Positions 26,065 to 35,447 of a stretch of 64,000 nt of DNA are shown here, in pieces (positions within the stretch are counted from its first letter, which is position 1; each line of letters begins with the position of its first letter). This DNA comes from Hyphomicrobiales bacterium (GTDB lineage: Bacteria > Pseudomonadota > Alphaproteobacteria > Rhizobiales > Rhizobiaceae): the NCBI GenBank assembly GCA_900471815.1, contig UICE01000008.1, forward strand, positions 124,001 to 188,000. The letters run 5' to 3'. Position numbers and translations under genes: made by a program. Below the pieces are notes generated by a model. It was not told the DNA's origin and did no database searches. It saw only the letters and a list, made by a program, of their open reading frames with translations.

Positions 26065-27990
26065 CTAAACTTGCTCCGTCTCAAGCCAGAATGTATCGGG
26101 CATATAAATACCCAAAAAGCATGTGGGATCAAAACCATAGAGACCCCGTTCCGGCAGGTTTTGCAACTTGTTCGAATGAAGCACGGGTTGCAACGTGCCA
26201 TTTATAAGCCCGATCGAGAAAACCTGGCTCGTGAAAATTGAAAGCATTTGATGCCAAATGGCGGTTCGCTCATCCATGCTTCTCGACTCCCGCCAGCCTG
26301 TTTGCAGGCGTATCAACTCTTGCGCTTCAGGCAAATCCGGGGCCTGACCATTCTGGCCGAGCGAAAGGTGATACATGCCCCATAAGGGCCATTGGAGCTG
26401 GTCATCTGAGGTTGGTGCCAATTGCTGCGGATTCATATCTGCAGTGGCAACGCCATTCTCGATGCCGTACCAGATCGACATCATAATTCTGCCGGCCTGT
26501 GCACGGCTGCGGAAAATATCGCGCTGCGATGTGCGAGTATAAAGTGCAATGCCGATTTTTCGCCAATGATCGGTCACGAGTTCCAGTACATCGGTGTCCA
26601 GTGTACTTTCGCCCGGCGTTTCAATGGTAATTTCAGCAAGGCGACCGTCCGGCAGCAGACGGATATTGTCTCCATTGCGTTTTTGCAGGCCCGCCTCGTC
26701 GAGCAGAGCATTCGCCTGATCCGGGTCATGGTTAATCCAGGCATTGGCATATTCTGGTTTGTACAGGGGGCTTTCTGGAAGCACCGTATCGGCGCTCGCC
26801 GTTCCAAGGCCGTAAAAAACCGCCATATTGATTTCGTGTCTATCAATAGCCAGTGACAGTGCCCGGCGTACGCGCACATCACGGAACAAACCGCGCCATA
26901 CTTCATCTTTGCAGTTCAGATTGGGCAGAATTGCCACGCGCGACCCTCGGGTCATCTTCCACAGATTGACCTTTACAGGATAGCGCTTCTCGGCATCTTT
27001 CAGGAAAGTATAATCATTAAAATCAATGCCTGCTGCCTGAAGGTCGCTCTCTCCCGCACCAGTTTTTGCCGGGATAATGGAAGAGGAACTGACATTCAGA
27101 ATGACACGGTCGATATAAGGTAATTGTCTGCCATTCTCATCAACGCGGTGGAAATAAGGATTTCGTTCGAAAACAAACTGTTCGGAAGGTGGGGCTGTCG
27201 TGTTCCGCCAAGGGTACAGCGTTGGCAAATTGGGATTTTCTGGACGATATTCACGCGCCATCTTGATATGCAGGTCGGCCCATTTTTTCACCCGGTTTTC
27301 CTGCATCAACGCAGAAAGCCTGAACTGGTCCTGATACTTTTTATGAAACTGCTTGAGATAGGCCGAGGGGCCATGAATAGCGAGCGGTTGTGGTGCTGCC
27401 AGACTCGGCAGAAAATTTGGGTTCGGGGCATCCCAAGAATAGCGCACGGTCAGGTTGTCGACGACTTCAAATCGCGGCAACTTGCCATTGACACGCAGAT
27501 CAAGTGATCCACCGCCGGGGGTTAGATCTTTGTTGAGAAGTACGTCTTCCCACCAATACCGGAAGTCATCTACCGTCAAAGGCGAACCGTCGGACCAACG
27601 ATGACCTTCGCGAATGGTAAACGTGAAAACAGTGTCGTTTTCTTCTTGAAATGCCTCGAGAATATCCGGTTGCAGCGTCAGCTTTTCATCATATCCGACG
27701 AGCCGGGCATATCCGTAGATCGTCATGAAACGAATGTCTTTGGCGCTACCGATTATAGTGCGGATTGTACCGCCGTAACGGCCAGGTACGCGGCCCATTT
27801 CCTTGAGACCAATAATGCGAGGGCGCGTGGGCAATCGCTTGACAAGTGGCGGCAAGCTGCGCGCTCTCAACTGATCAGACAGGAATTCGGGCTCCAGATC
27901 GCGATCCGCCGCTGACGCGAAATTCGGAGATAGCAGACATCCCAGTCCACCAAGCCCGATTGTACCAAGCACTTCGCGCCGCGTTATCAC
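26065..27990 (-). CDS. Periplasmic solute-binding protein, oligopeptide family 5, Tat-type signal
   Basis: 641 residues, longer than usual OppA/DppA (about 520-550). The N-terminus [15 protein letters not shown] has a twin-arginine motif (RREVLG) and a hydrophobic stretch ending near ASA, so Tat export is likely. Family 5 features: FTIREGHRWSDGSPLTVDDFRY (about residue 127-148), a DVRVRRALSLAIDRHEIN segment near 372, and a C-terminal lobe. It delivers a substrate, perhaps a peptide or cell-wall or glycan fragment, to the adjacent permeases. The start overlaps the ATPase stop by four bases. Confidence 0.9.
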   Translation of the reverse strand: MITRREVLGTIGLGGLGCLLSPNFASAADRDLEPEFLSDQLRARSLPPLVKRLPTRPRIIGLKEMGRVPGRYGGTIRTIIGSAKDIRFMTIYGYARLVGYDEKLTLQPDILEAFQEENDTVFTFTIREGHRWSDGSPLTVDDFRYWWEDVLLNKDLTPGGGSLDLRVNGKLPRFEVVDNLTVRYSWDAPNPNFLPSLAAPQPLAIHGPSAYLKQFHKKYQDQFRLSALMQENRVKKWADLHIKMAREYRPENPNLPTLYPWRNTTAPPSEQFVFERNPYFHRVDENGRQLPYIDRVILNVSSSSIIPAKTGAGESDLQAAGIDFNDYTFLKDAEKRYPVKVNLWKMTRGSRVAILPNLNCKDEVWRGLFRDVRVRRALSLAIDRHEINMAVFYGLGTASADTVLPESPLYKPEYANAWINHDPDQANALLDEAGLQKRNGDNIRLLPDGRLAEITIETPGESTLDTDVLELVTDHWRKIGIALYTRTSQRDIFRSRAQAGRIMMSIWYGIENGVATADMNPQQLAPTSDDQLQWPLWGMYHLSLGQNGQAPDLPEAQELIRLQTGWRESRSMDERTAIWHQMLSIFTSQVFSIGLINGTLQPVLHSNKLQNLPERGLYGFDPTCFLGIYMPDTFWLETEQV

Positions 27991-29873
27991 GCTCGTAACT
28001 CCCTGGCGTCAACATTGCGTCTGGCCAAAACAAGGTGTCCGCCACCCAGATCAGCCTGGGCAAGATCGTTAGAATCGGTTTCGTCAAAAAACTGCGGTCC
28101 CCAGGCTCGTTTGTCCGAGGCACCACTCGCCTTGAGGGTTTTAAAATCAAGAGGGCGGTCCAAATCGGGAAAAGGGACAGCCGCGAGAAGGGAGCGGGTA
28201 TAGGGATGTATCGGATTGCGCAGAATGATTGCGGAAGGTGCTAACTCGACAATTCGACCAGCACACATGACTGCTATCCGATCAGCCATATAGTCGACCA
28301 CAGCAAGGTTATGTGAAATAAACAGGTAGGTTAGGCCCAATTTCTTTTGTAGATCCTTAAGCAGGTTCAAAATCTGCGCTTGCACGGAGACATCCAAGGC
28401 GGAGACGGGTTCATCGCAAATCAACAATTGCGGTCCAAGCGCCAATGAGCGTGCAATTCCTATGCGCTGACGCTGCCCACCCGAAAAACTGTGCGGATAG
28501 CGATTGAGAAAGCGTTGATCAAGCCCGATTGCCTGTATCAAGGCTCGTACTTTTTCCATGCGATAGGCTCTATCCCCGCGCCCATGTATTTCCAGCGGCT
28601 CACTCAGAATGTTCTGGACTGTCATGCGCGGAGACAGGGAAGAAACTGGATCCTGAAAAACCATTTGAATATGGGTTCGCAGCTCCATCAGAGCTTCGCC
28701 TTGCGCCGCTAGAACGTCAACCTCTCCCTTGCCTTCGTTGAAAGTCACGCTCCCGCTGTCGGGCGTAATGGCACGCATTAAAATTTTGCTCAATGTGGTT
28801 TTGCCGCACCCGCTTTCCCCAACAAGACCAAGGCACTCGCCCCGGCGAATGTCGAAACTGACATCATTGACGGCCTTTATGCGTGTCTTGTCCTGCTTGC
28901 CAAACATGCCGGATTTGCGAATGGCATAGGTCTTTGTCAGGTTTTTCACACTCAGCAAAATCTCCGGCGTGTTTTCGGGCTTCGGCTTTTTTGCCCAAAG
29001 CGTGTCCGAATTGACCGGAACTTCACGCAAAGCCTTCAATCGTTCTCCTGGCTTCATGTCGAAGTGCGGTACGGCAGCCATCAGCCCTTTTAAATACGGA
29101 TGCTGCGGATTGCGAAAGATAGCATCGACGGGACCCGCTTCCATGATCTCGCCATGATAGATGACCACAACCTCATCAGCCATATTGGCCACGACACCGA
29201 GATCATGCGTGATCAACAGCATCGCCATGTTCAACTTTTGCTGAAGGTCCTTCAACAATTCAAGTATTTGAGCCTGTATGGTAACATCGAGGGCGGTCGT
29301 CGGCTCATCTGCGATCAAAAGGGCAGGGCGGCAGATCAAAGCCATCGCTATCATTGCCCGCTGGCGCATGCCTCCGGATAACTCGAACGGGTACATGTCA
29401 TAAGTGCGTGCAGGATTGTGAAACCCTACCAGCCCCAGCATCTCCTCAGTCTGTGCCCTGCGTTCTTCTTTGGTCGCCTGTGTATGGATTTGCAGGACTT
29501 CGCTGATTTGGTTGCCGACAGTATGCAATGGCGACAGGGATGTCATTGGCTCCTGAAAGATCTTAGCCATTCGCTTGCCACGCAGATCTCGCAGCTCAGC
29601 GCCGTCAGGGCGCATTTGCAATATGTCGCTTGCTCTGCCGTTTAGAGGATCGGTGAACAGAATTTTACCTGTAACGCTGGCCGTATTGGGCAAAATACCC
29701 ATAACCGACTGACTTATAACGGATTTGCCGGAGCCAGACTCGCCCACGAGAGCCGTCACTTTACCTGGCAGGACGCGAAGATTGACGCCCTTTACCACAT
29801 TCATTCGTCCACCAAGCATCGCAAAAGAGATGCCAAGGTTCTCAATGCGTAATAAATCCGTTCCCGACACCAT
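27987..29873 (-). CDS. Double ATP-binding subunit of Opp-type importer (OppD-OppF fusion)
   Basis: 628 residues with two complete ABC domains. The first has Walker A GESGSGKS (44-51), signature LSGGMRQR, Walker [13 protein letters not shown] and H-loop ITHDL. The second has Walker A GESGCGKT (near 350), signature FSGGQRQR, Walker [13 protein letters not shown] and H-loop ISHNL. Each is followed by the oligopeptide-family C-terminal motif ([30 protein letters not shown]). It is first of a four-gene importer unit and starts 124 bases from the end of the lyase gene. A spaced inverted repeat lies in that gap. Confidence 0.94.
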   Translation of the reverse strand: MVSGTDLLRIENLGISFAMLGGRMNVVKGVNLRVLPGKVTALVGESGSGKSVISQSVMGILPNTASVTGKILFTDPLNGRASDILQMRPDGAELRDLRGKRMAKIFQEPMTSLSPLHTVGNQISEVLQIHTQATKEERRAQTEEMLGLVGFHNPARTYDMYPFELSGGMRQRAMIAMALICRPALLIADEPTTALDVTIQAQILELLKDLQQKLNMAMLLITHDLGVVANMADEVVVIYHGEIMEAGPVDAIFRNPQHPYLKGLMAAVPHFDMKPGERLKALREVPVNSDTLWAKKPKPENTPEILLSVKNLTKTYAIRKSGMFGKQDKTRIKAVNDVSFDIRRGECLGLVGESGCGKTTLSKILMRAITPDSGSVTFNEGKGEVDVLAAQGEALMELRTHIQMVFQDPVSSLSPRMTVQNILSEPLEIHGRGDRAYRMEKVRALIQAIGLDQRFLNRYPHSFSGGQRQRIGIARSLALGPQLLICDEPVSALDVSVQAQILNLLKDLQKKLGLTYLFISHNLAVVDYMADRIAVMCAGRIVELAPSAIILRNPIHPYTRSLLAAVPFPDLDRPLDFKTLKASGASDKRAWGPQFFDETDSNDLAQADLGGGHLVLARRNVDARELRA

Positions 29874-29910
29874 GCGAGCGACTTAATCCTTAAAGGCTGT
29901 CGTTTTCTGT

Positions 29911-29954
29911 CAACTGGAACGAGACTAGCTTACGCTCTTGTCCGAGTCCAGTTG
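29911..29954. repeat. Inverted repeat upstream of importer operon
   Basis: CAACTGGA (29911-29918) and TCCAGTTG (29947-29954) are perfect inverted copies separated by 28 bases, in the 124-base gap between the lyase gene and the importer ATPase start. It may be a regulator-binding dyad for the importer operon. There is no T-run beside it, so a terminator is less likely. Confidence 0.4.
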
Positions 29955-29997
29955 GTTGAATGGCGATTGCCCATGTAGATCAAATACATACTCTTGT

Positions 29998-30957
29998 TTA
30001 CGGTACAGGACAGACGGAAGCATCAAGAACATCGGAACAGCGCGGGGAGCGGCGGAAATTGTCGAAATAAAGCGCCCATTCAGTTTTGTCGGCCGCGCGA
30101 TACGGGCCAAACTTGAAATATTGATTATCGCCTAGCCCTTTGTCTCCGTGGCCTATGTTTCCTTTGACGGTCACGATCCATTTATTATTGGCAAAAATCT
30201 CGACGTGGCCCGATCCGTCAGGGCCTGGTTTTGTATATATGGCAAAATCAATCCAACCCGAATCCGGCGTAGGCAGCTTGTTGCCCCTGTCGGTTACAAC
30301 AATGGCATCAGTGCAACTGTTGAACTGCTTGCCGTCTTGCGGGGTCCATTTATCATCAGTGGCGATAAGCGCACGCATCTGATTGGTGTCAGGTCGATAC
30401 CAAACCGGCGTCTGTTTGTCGCTGCAAGCCTTTACAGTGCTTGGGCCTGCTGCCTTTGTTGGCGCGATATAATTGGTCTCAATCGTCGCAAAAAGTTTTC
30501 CATGATTGAGACGCAATGCCAAAAATGGGCTGAAATCACCCACGGCTTCCGGCCCAATTTCCCTTTTCCACTGCGCGATCAGATAGCGATGATCATCTTT
30601 CGGGATCGGATCGGCAAATTTTACCGCGAACCCATACCAGACGCCTTGGTCATAGGGGACGCGATGCTGGGTTTTCTCCCAGACTTCAGCACGCTCGCTG
30701 CAGTTTTTTCGCACCTTGGGGCAAAACGGCTTTACGCTTAACTTCAGTGCCCCAGCACCGGTCTGCTTTATCTCGGATTGAAACTCGACTTTACCAGCCT
30801 GCTGTTCAAAGTTCTGGCGGTAATAAAGTCCACCTGCGGGGGAGAAATCTTTCCCGTCGAAACCATCAATTAGAACGTCGCCTATGGGTTCTGCTGCCGC
30901 ACCCGTTGCACTCAAAGCTGCCGCAAGAAAAGCCATAGCGACGTATCTTCCTGTCAT
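29998..30957 (-). CDS. Secreted polysaccharide lyase-like protein
   Basis: 319 residues. A signal peptide (residues 1-22, ending AAA-EP) precedes a beta-rich domain that resembles the heparin-lyase/glucuronan-lyase-like fold family: SERAEVWEKT (near residue 87), WYGFAVKFADPIPKDDHRYL, IAQWKRE, then WIDFAIYTKPGPDGSGHVEI and QYFKFGPYR with LYFDNFRRS near the end. Such proteins cleave or bind uronic-acid polymers in the periplasm or outside the cell. It overlaps the upstream cyclase gene (ATGA). With the UDP-sugar dehydrogenase nearby, an acidic glycan as substrate is a reasonable inference. Confidence 0.78.
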   Translation of the reverse strand: MTGRYVAMAFLAAALSATGAAAEPIGDVLIDGFDGKDFSPAGGLYYRQNFEQQAGKVEFQSEIKQTGAGALKLSVKPFCPKVRKNCSERAEVWEKTQHRVPYDQGVWYGFAVKFADPIPKDDHRYLIAQWKREIGPEAVGDFSPFLALRLNHGKLFATIETNYIAPTKAAGPSTVKACSDKQTPVWYRPDTNQMRALIATDDKWTPQDGKQFNSCTDAIVVTDRGNKLPTPDSGWIDFAIYTKPGPDGSGHVEIFANNKWIVTVKGNIGHGDKGLGDNQYFKFGPYRAADKTEWALYFDNFRRSPRCSDVLDASVCPVP

Positions 30958-32300
30958 TGCATGAATTTCTCTAAGAGGGGACGTTTGGGCGGAGTAGACT
31001 TGGCATCTCTGTGAAGTAGCATGACCTGTTCGGCTTCCGAAAGTCCATCATAAGTTATTTCGTCATAGGCATCGTCAAGCTGCGCGGTCTGTCCTGCAGG
31101 TTTCGGCAATAGAACCGTTACCTTCTGACCCACACCACGCAATTTTTCCTCGCCAAGAGTGGTCCAATCGCCTCCACAATATGTGGCAAATGCCTGGCTG
31201 GCGACGACTTCGCGATCATATTTCTTTGTTAGGCTTTGAAGTCTTTGCACCTCATTTACGGCCGATCCGAAAGCCGAGAATGTCAGCCTGTCCTTCAATC
31301 CGACATTCCCGAACATGACATTGCCGACATGCAGTCCAATTCCATATTTGATGGCGCTGAGGCCTTCTTGCTGCCGCATGATGTTGAGTTCGGCAACGCG
31401 TGCTTGAGCCTTGGAAACAGCAGACAGGGCGGACTGACACGCGACTTTGGAAGGGTCCTTATGTCTGCCGCAAGGATAGACGGCAAGAAATCCATCGCCC
31501 ATAAAACTCAAAATCTCGCCGCCACCACGGTTGAAGGGCGCGGCGATCGCATCAAAGAAATGGTTGAGGGTATCAATATAGGCCTGCCGCCCTTCTTTTT
31601 CTGCGAGCACTGTTGATTGACGCATGTCGCCCATGACCAAGGCGGCGCGAATAGTCTCGCCATCACCCCGGCGAATCTGGCCATTGAGAACGCGCTTGCC
31701 AGCATTACCACCAAGGTAAGTGGTCAACATATTGTCGGCGAGTTTTCCCAGAACGGCCATTTTTGCCGCAACAGCAAGATGGTTTTGCAAACGCAAGAGT
31801 TTGGCAATCATTGGGTCGCTGAAGCCTTCACTGGAATCAGTTGCCCACGATCCCATCATGCCTTGGGTCGATTGGCCGCCAAAGGACTGCAAAAACGCAA
31901 GATAGTCAGTCATACCTTCAAGTCTGAGTTCATCAAGAACCGGGAACTCCGATGGCCCATCAAGATCAATGCGCCGCCGCAGATGCTCAAGATTGTTGCT
32001 GAGCAAATAGAAATAAGGGCTGAGAAGAAACCGTTCGGGTTTTTCACCAGGATTATGGCGGTAACCTTCCACAGTCATGCCACTTGAACGCTTCCAGGTA
32101 AAACCGAGAGCGTCGTAAAGGGGGTGAAGCATTGAAAAGGAAAGATTGACGCGGGCTATTGGTAGGCCCGCCGCTGCAATGCGCTCGCAAAATCCGCGCA
32201 CGATTACTTCAAGGCTGTCTCCAGCCAATGCTGACTCTGTAACCCAGTCTGCCACCTTGTCGAGAAGAATTGTGGAAATATCCGCTTGGGTCGCGCTCAT
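30954..32300 (-). CDS. Class III adenylate/guanylate cyclase-like protein, soluble
   Basis: 448 residues with no membrane segment. An N-terminal domain of about 190 residues (FCERIAAAGLPIARVNLSFSMLHP) is the type found before cyclase domains in rhizobia. The catalytic domain (about 215-395) keeps the metal Asp residues (MGDMRQST, FMGDGFLAVY) and the Asn-Arg pair (VNEVQRLQ). The adenine-contact positions are changed: Ser replaces Lys in ILSFMGDG, and Ser replaces Asp in FGSAVNEV. It may have altered nucleotide specificity or low activity. Co-translated with the lyase-like gene. Confidence 0.85.
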   Translation of the reverse strand: MSATQADISTILLDKVADWVTESALAGDSLEVIVRGFCERIAAAGLPIARVNLSFSMLHPLYDALGFTWKRSSGMTVEGYRHNPGEKPERFLLSPYFYLLSNNLEHLRRRIDLDGPSEFPVLDELRLEGMTDYLAFLQSFGGQSTQGMMGSWATDSSEGFSDPMIAKLLRLQNHLAVAAKMAVLGKLADNMLTTYLGGNAGKRVLNGQIRRGDGETIRAALVMGDMRQSTVLAEKEGRQAYIDTLNHFFDAIAAPFNRGGGEILSFMGDGFLAVYPCGRHKDPSKVACQSALSAVSKAQARVAELNIMRQQEGLSAIKYGIGLHVGNVMFGNVGLKDRLTFSAFGSAVNEVQRLQSLTKKYDREVVASQAFATYCGGDWTTLGEEKLRGVGQKVTVLLPKPAGQTAQLDDAYDEITYDGLSEAEQVMLLHRDAKSTPPKRPLLEKFMQ

Positions 32301-32666
32301 CCCTCGTCCTTACAAATTCGAGCTACGTCCATTTTCCGCGTATGCCATTTGTCGAACGTGTCAACTACGCTCGAACAGGAGAATAATAACAACAGGATGA
32401 GTGAATCCGGATGCAGTGTCAACGCTGGCAAACAATCCACCTGTGGGGTCGATCCGCCAATTACGCTGGACTTTCGCAGGTAAACAGACAGGCGCCCTCT
32501 AATTAATTACATTGACATTGGTTAGATGGGCATTTCCCCAATCTGAAACAATAGGGCGTTGTCACTTGATTGTAACGTAAGTGGTGAGGTTGCGGTCGCT
32601 TGACAGCTATCCGTATAGCAGCCATCTACGAACGAAGGCGCAGGCCAGATAAGACTGGAATATCAC
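32301..32666. other. Intergenic region between divergent cyclase and UDP-sugar dehydrogenase genes
   Basis: 366 bases with no gene I can support. Near the right end a TTGACA (32600-32605) is followed at once by the imperfect palindrome GCTATCCGTATAGC (32606-32619, six of seven pairs), so a regulator could act on the dehydrogenase promoter. A second TTGACA lies in the middle (CATTGACATTGG). Part of the region is AT-rich (CTAATTAATTAC). It must hold divergent promoters for both flanking genes. Confidence 0.5.
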
Positions 32667-34004
32667 GTGACCAATACTGCTTTTACCGACCTTTCGCAAA
32701 AACTCCTGACACAACAGGCAAAAGCCGGAGTAATCGGACTTGGATATGTTGGACTCCCCCTGGCGATTACGCTTGCACGCAGCGGATTCCACGTAACTGG
32801 GTTTGATGTCGACCCGGCAAAAATTATCGCGTTGGACGCCGGAAATTCCTATATCGAAGCGGTTAGCAATGCCGATCTAGCCAAAGAGACTTCAGCGGGA
32901 AGATTCCGTTCTTCGGATGATTTCGGGCAACTCGCGTCATGTGACGTGATTGTCATCTGCGTTCCGACGCCCCTGACAAAACATCGGGACCCTGATCTTT
33001 CTTATGTTGAGGCAACGAGTCGTTCAATTGCAGCCACGCTTCGAAGGGGTCAGCTTATAGTGTTGGAGTCGACGACTTATCCCGGTACAACGGACGATAT
33101 TGTCAAAACCATTCTGGAAAAGACCGGGTTGAAGTCAGGTCAGGACTTTTTTCTAGGGTTTTCGCCAGAAAGGGAAGATCCGGGCAATCGCGACTTTGAT
33201 ACGTCCAGCATTCCAAAGATCGTTGCTGGCGATGGTGCTGAAGCCAGTGAGTTGATGCAGGCCTTCTATGGGCAAGCCGTCAAGACTGTTGTGCCCGTCT
33301 CATCCAATGCGACGGCTGAAGCAGTAAAACTCACAGAGAACATTTTCCGGGCCGTGAATATAGCGTTGGTCAATGAACTCAAGACAGTTTACGCTGCAAT
33401 GGGGATCGATATCTGGGAAGTAATCGAAGCCGCAAAGACAAAGCCCTTTGGCTATATGCCATTTTACCCTGGGCCCGGCCTTGGGGGTCATTGTATTCCC
33501 ATCGACCCTTTTTACCTGACCTGGAAATCGCGGGAATATGAATTACCGACGCGATTCATTGAGCTTGCAGGCGAAATAAACTCGGCTATGCCGCGTTATG
33601 TGATCAGCAAATTGTCGGAAGCACTGGATATCCGTGAGGGGAAAGCCCTCAGCCGTTCGCGCATCCTGATCATTGGTTTGGCGTACAAGAAAAATGTTCC
33701 CGATATCCGCGAAAGCCCCTCATTACGACTGATGGAAATTATCCACGAGCGTGGCGGCACTGCCGATTATCACGATCCATATGTCGCTGAAATTCCCACG
33801 ACGAGGGAATATATGGCTTTGAAAGGGCGACAATCAATCGATCTTACAAAGGAAACTGTCCAGTCTTACGATGCGGTTTTGATTTCGACAGATCATGATT
33901 GCATTGATTATGCATCAATAGCCGCATGGTCACCGTTAATCGTTGATACCCGCAATATTTTCACGAAACGTGGGCTCATGGCAGACCATATAATAAAATC
34001 ATAA
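32667..34004 (+). CDS. UDP-N-acetyl-hexosamine/UDP-glucose 6-dehydrogenase (WbpA/WecC-like)
   Basis: 445 residues from a GTG start preceded by GGAA. The NAD-binding motif GVIGLGYVGLPLA is at residues 21-33. Further family motifs are VICVPTPL, VLESTTYPGTT, FSPEREDPG, the Lys-Asn pair KLTENIFRAVNIALVNEL, and the catalytic Cys in GPGLGGHCIPIDPFYLTWK, whose WKSREYE sequence resembles UDP-GlcNAc dehydrogenases. It oxidises the C6 alcohol of a UDP-sugar to a uronic acid in two NAD-dependent steps, giving an acidic precursor for the local glycan. Specificity needs a phylogeny. Confidence 0.92.
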   Translation: MTNTAFTDLSQKLLTQQAKAGVIGLGYVGLPLAITLARSGFHVTGFDVDPAKIIALDAGNSYIEAVSNADLAKETSAGRFRSSDDFGQLASCDVIVICVPTPLTKHRDPDLSYVEATSRSIAATLRRGQLIVLESTTYPGTTDDIVKTILEKTGLKSGQDFFLGFSPEREDPGNRDFDTSSIPKIVAGDGAEASELMQAFYGQAVKTVVPVSSNATAEAVKLTENIFRAVNIALVNELKTVYAAMGIDIWEVIEAAKTKPFGYMPFYPGPGLGGHCIPIDPFYLTWKSREYELPTRFIELAGEINSAMPRYVISKLSEALDIREGKALSRSRILIIGLAYKKNVPDIRESPSLRLMEIIHERGGTADYHDPYVAEIPTTREYMALKGRQSIDLTKETVQSYDAVLISTDHDCIDYASIAAWSPLIVDTRNIFTKRGLMADHIIKS

Positions 34005-34039
34005 GTGCTGCCGTGCCCAACAGCCAAGCCGCGTCACCC

Positions 34040-35194
34040 TCAGACGAGTTTGGCTTTAAGGTTGCTTGCAGCCATTGCATAACCGCCAGAGGCACCGTCG
34101 ATGAAGTGGATATGGTCATGCGCCAGCGGCGTGGGAACCAGACAGGTTATCAAAGCCGAGCTTTGCCTGTGTAAACCGTACTGACAGATTCCCTCTTTGG
34201 CTGCTTCTTCCAGCCGTTCTTCAATACGTGTCAACCGCGCAGCATCAATGTCGATGGTCATCTTGAGTCCATCATCGAACTTGCGGAAATCAGAATTTTG
34301 AACCAGTTCGCGCTTATACGCTTTGGGATCAAATCCACCGGCTGTCAGACCCAGTTTTTCCAGCATTATCGTCAGTCCGATCTGAGCGAAAATGGCAAAC
34401 TTTTTATAGAGCCTTTTCCCAGCCGGAGCAGTTGCCCTTGCCTCGGTACTGATGCCCTGCAATGTGAATTCAATCTGTGGTCCTTCTTCCGGAATTGGGT
34501 GGGCGCCGCGCGCTTGCTCGGCAGCTATGGCAACAACATCAGCCACCAATTGCTGGAAGCGGGCGTCTGCTCCCGATGCCCCGGGCACTGCAATAATGGA
34601 AACAATCTCACCGTTGTGGGCGCGGACCGGATTCCAACGGCAGGACAGGCCAGTCAGATCAGGACGCGAGCCCGAGGGCGCTGGTTTGATCAGAAATTTA
34701 CCCGCTTTCATTTGAGCTTCAGCCCAACTTGCTCCTCCGCCGGTGAACATCGCATAAAAGAGCTCCGAGCTGACTTTAAATCTGGCCACGCGTACATCCA
34801 GACCTTGAGCGCGTACCGCCGCCATTGGAACAATGGCTGCTCTCAGGTTCAACTGCAATTCATCCGCCACCCAGGCTTGTACTGCCGCAAGTGCTTTGCG
34901 AGCCTCCAGCTCCTCTGAAGCAGGAAGAGCAACCAAAGCTCCATCGCCTCCGAATATAAATGGATGGTTTTGCTTCCCCAAGGCGTTGAGGAGAGCCGAT
35001 ATGACGCTTGCGCCCGCCACGTTGACGGCCTTGTAGCGCCCCTGTTTTATGGCTTCGGTTGAACCCACTATGTCTGCAGTGGCCAACACCCAGTCAGCGG
35101 GAAGCGCCTTGTAATTGGCGTTGTCCGCAACGCCTTCAAATTGCTCGAAAACAGGCAATGTCTCAAAAAAATTGTCGTTCTTTTCAGTCGTCAT
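34040..35194 (-). CDS. DUF3095 family protein, cyclase-like
   Basis: 384 residues from the ATG at 35194 (MTTEKNDNFFETLPVFEQFE); an in-frame ATG at 35233 adds an unlikely leader. The pattern VLATADIVGSTEAIKQGRYK ... FIFGGDGALVALP recalls the two metal-binding strands of class III cyclases (Asp in TADIVGST and FGGDG). The middle contains RWNPVRAHNGEIVSII, and the C-terminus LVPTPLAHDHIHFIDGASGGYA, both typical of DUF3095. Catalysis is untested. It converges with the UDP-sugar dehydrogenase and is divergent from the VjbR-like gene. Confidence 0.82.
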   Translation of the reverse strand: MTTEKNDNFFETLPVFEQFEGVADNANYKALPADWVLATADIVGSTEAIKQGRYKAVNVAGASVISALLNALGKQNHPFIFGGDGALVALPASEELEARKALAAVQAWVADELQLNLRAAIVPMAAVRAQGLDVRVARFKVSSELFYAMFTGGGASWAEAQMKAGKFLIKPAPSGSRPDLTGLSCRWNPVRAHNGEIVSIIAVPGASGADARFQQLVADVVAIAAEQARGAHPIPEEGPQIEFTLQGISTEARATAPAGKRLYKKFAIFAQIGLTIMLEKLGLTAGGFDPKAYKRELVQNSDFRKFDDGLKMTIDIDAARLTRIEERLEEAAKEGICQYGLHRQSSALITCLVPTPLAHDHIHFIDGASGGYAMAASNLKAKLV

Positions 35195-35447
35195 AAGCGA
35201 CAGTAACACAGGCCGATTGTGCAGGCGATGCACACTTATCGATCGGGCTGCTCAATGCACAATAACGGCAGTGCCTGTTAAATATGTGAAAAGTTGAAAA
35301 TACAATTGTTCGCGGCTTGTGTGTCCCGTGAACGGTATGCAACGATATAACTGCTGCCGATTCTTGCCCATCAAATCGAGCCATTCCTTGAGAGTGCTAA
35401 TAACATGTCGGCATATCGTGCCCGCAGGGGGACTAGTTTGTTATCCG

